Assembly: GCA_012728315.1 (NCBI GenBank)
Contig: JAAYFI010000020.1
Location: forward strand, 112,881-176,880
DNA length: 64,000 nucleotides
Direction: 5' to 3'
Source of the DNA: Gammaproteobacteria bacterium
GTDB taxonomy: Bacteria; Pseudomonadota; Gammaproteobacteria; Pseudomonadales; Pseudomonadaceae
Position 1 is the first letter of the stretch. Every line of letters starts with the position of its first letter. Position numbers and translations under genes: made by a program. Positions 63,755 through 64,000 of the stretch are shown here, in pieces. The notes below the pieces were generated by a model. That model did no database searches, was not told where the DNA came from, and saw only the letters and a program-made list of their open reading frames with translations.

Positions 63755-64000
63755 TTAAACACGCTCAATAATCAAAGCAATGCCCTGACCACCACCGATG
63801 CATAAAGTGATCAAGCCATAACGACCACCGGTGCGCTCCAGCTCATATAGGGTTTTCACAGTTAAAATCGCACCGGTTGCACCCACCGGGTGACCCATTC
63901 CGACCGCACCACCGTTAGGATTCACTTTTTCAGCAGGAAAGCCCAGCTCTTGCGCCACGGCCATTGCTTGCGCAGCGAAAGCTTCGTTGGACTCAATCAC
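63755..64000 (-). CDS. acetyl-CoA acetyltransferase (thiolase), C-terminal part
   Basis: The C-terminal 81 residues of a thiolase. The N-terminal part runs off the window end. The catalytic His region VGMGHPVGATGAILTVK and the active-site Cys in LITLCIGGGQGIALIIERV are present, the hallmarks of degradative and biosynthetic thiolases. It matches AtoB/PhaA-type acetyl-CoA C-acetyltransferases best, but related acyl-CoA thiolases cannot be excluded from this part alone. Confidence 0.9.
   Translation of the reverse strand: MIESNEAFAAQAMAVAQELGFPAEKVNPNGGAVGMGHPVGATGAILTVKTLYELERTGGRYGLITLCIGGGQGIALIIERV

Overview
The window looks like chromosome of a low-GC member of the Pseudomonadaceae (Pseudomonas/Thiopseudomonas-like gammaproteobacterium). 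The evidence is fabA-fabB, the S-methylthioinosine phosphorylase/nagZ/psrA neighbourhood, a Pseudomonas-type PhoPQ pair, a PcpS-like phosphopantetheinyl transferase, CysB, and the gene order fliK-fliLMNOPQR-flhB. The organism call is inference from protein resemblance; no database search was possible. I saw no rRNA, tRNA, CRISPR array, prophage or insertion sequence.

Layout. 1-2321: the 3' part of a substrate-binding-like protein, translationally coupled to a sensor histidine kinase. 2651-4396: fabAB (anaerobic unsaturated fatty acid synthesis), closed by a strong terminator. 4479-6518 (minus): an AcuI/YhdH-type oxidoreductase and the SohB peptidase. 6829-23270: a visibly AT-rich exopolysaccharide locus of 14 mostly overlapping genes. 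It has a UDP-sugar epimerase, priming transferase, degenerate CpsD-like ATPase, OPX lipoprotein, PCP/Wzz protein, three glycosyltransferases, Wzy-like polymerase, Wzx-like flippase, two deacetylase-family enzymes, two acetyltransferase-like proteins and an exported protein of uncertain family that may be a glycosidase. It reads as a complete Wzx/Wzy-type pathway. 23438-29428: a histidine phosphatase, an SCP2 protein, a DUF389 membrane protein, speE, cysB and a phosphopantetheinyl transferase. 29484-33445 (minus): purine/peptidoglycan recycling (MTIP, NagZ), an L,D-transpeptidase, PsrA and UppP.

33659-45051: motility and envelope sensing. A Cache-domain chemoreceptor lies behind a sigma-28 type promoter. 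SprT, PhoPQ and the flagellar export/switch operon (fliL to flhB) follow, with fliK behind a sigma-54 type -24/-12 promoter. 45122-49818: TtcA (with a long hairpin just before its start), a broken small gene, a DnaJ-related protein, a PanE-like reductase, an NlpC/P60 lipoprotein and ZapE. 49811-50290 holds a decayed membrane ORF and an unexplained structured stretch. 50370-54292 (minus): a three-gene envelope operon of unknown function (glycine-zipper/SH3 lipoprotein, Ala/Pro-rich secreted protein, membrane-anchored protein). 54561-58701: an RND efflux pump and its adaptor, divergent from a winged-helix regulator across a small palindrome. 58877-64000: methyltransferase, pirin, a small membrane protein, an SF1 helicase-like protein and the C-terminus of a thiolase cut by the window edge.

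The least explained parts are the exopolysaccharide locus with its nested-dyad upstream region, the three-gene envelope operon, the structured non-coding stretch near 50.1-50.25 kb, and several perfect long palindromes upstream of genes (fabA, sohB, ttcA).
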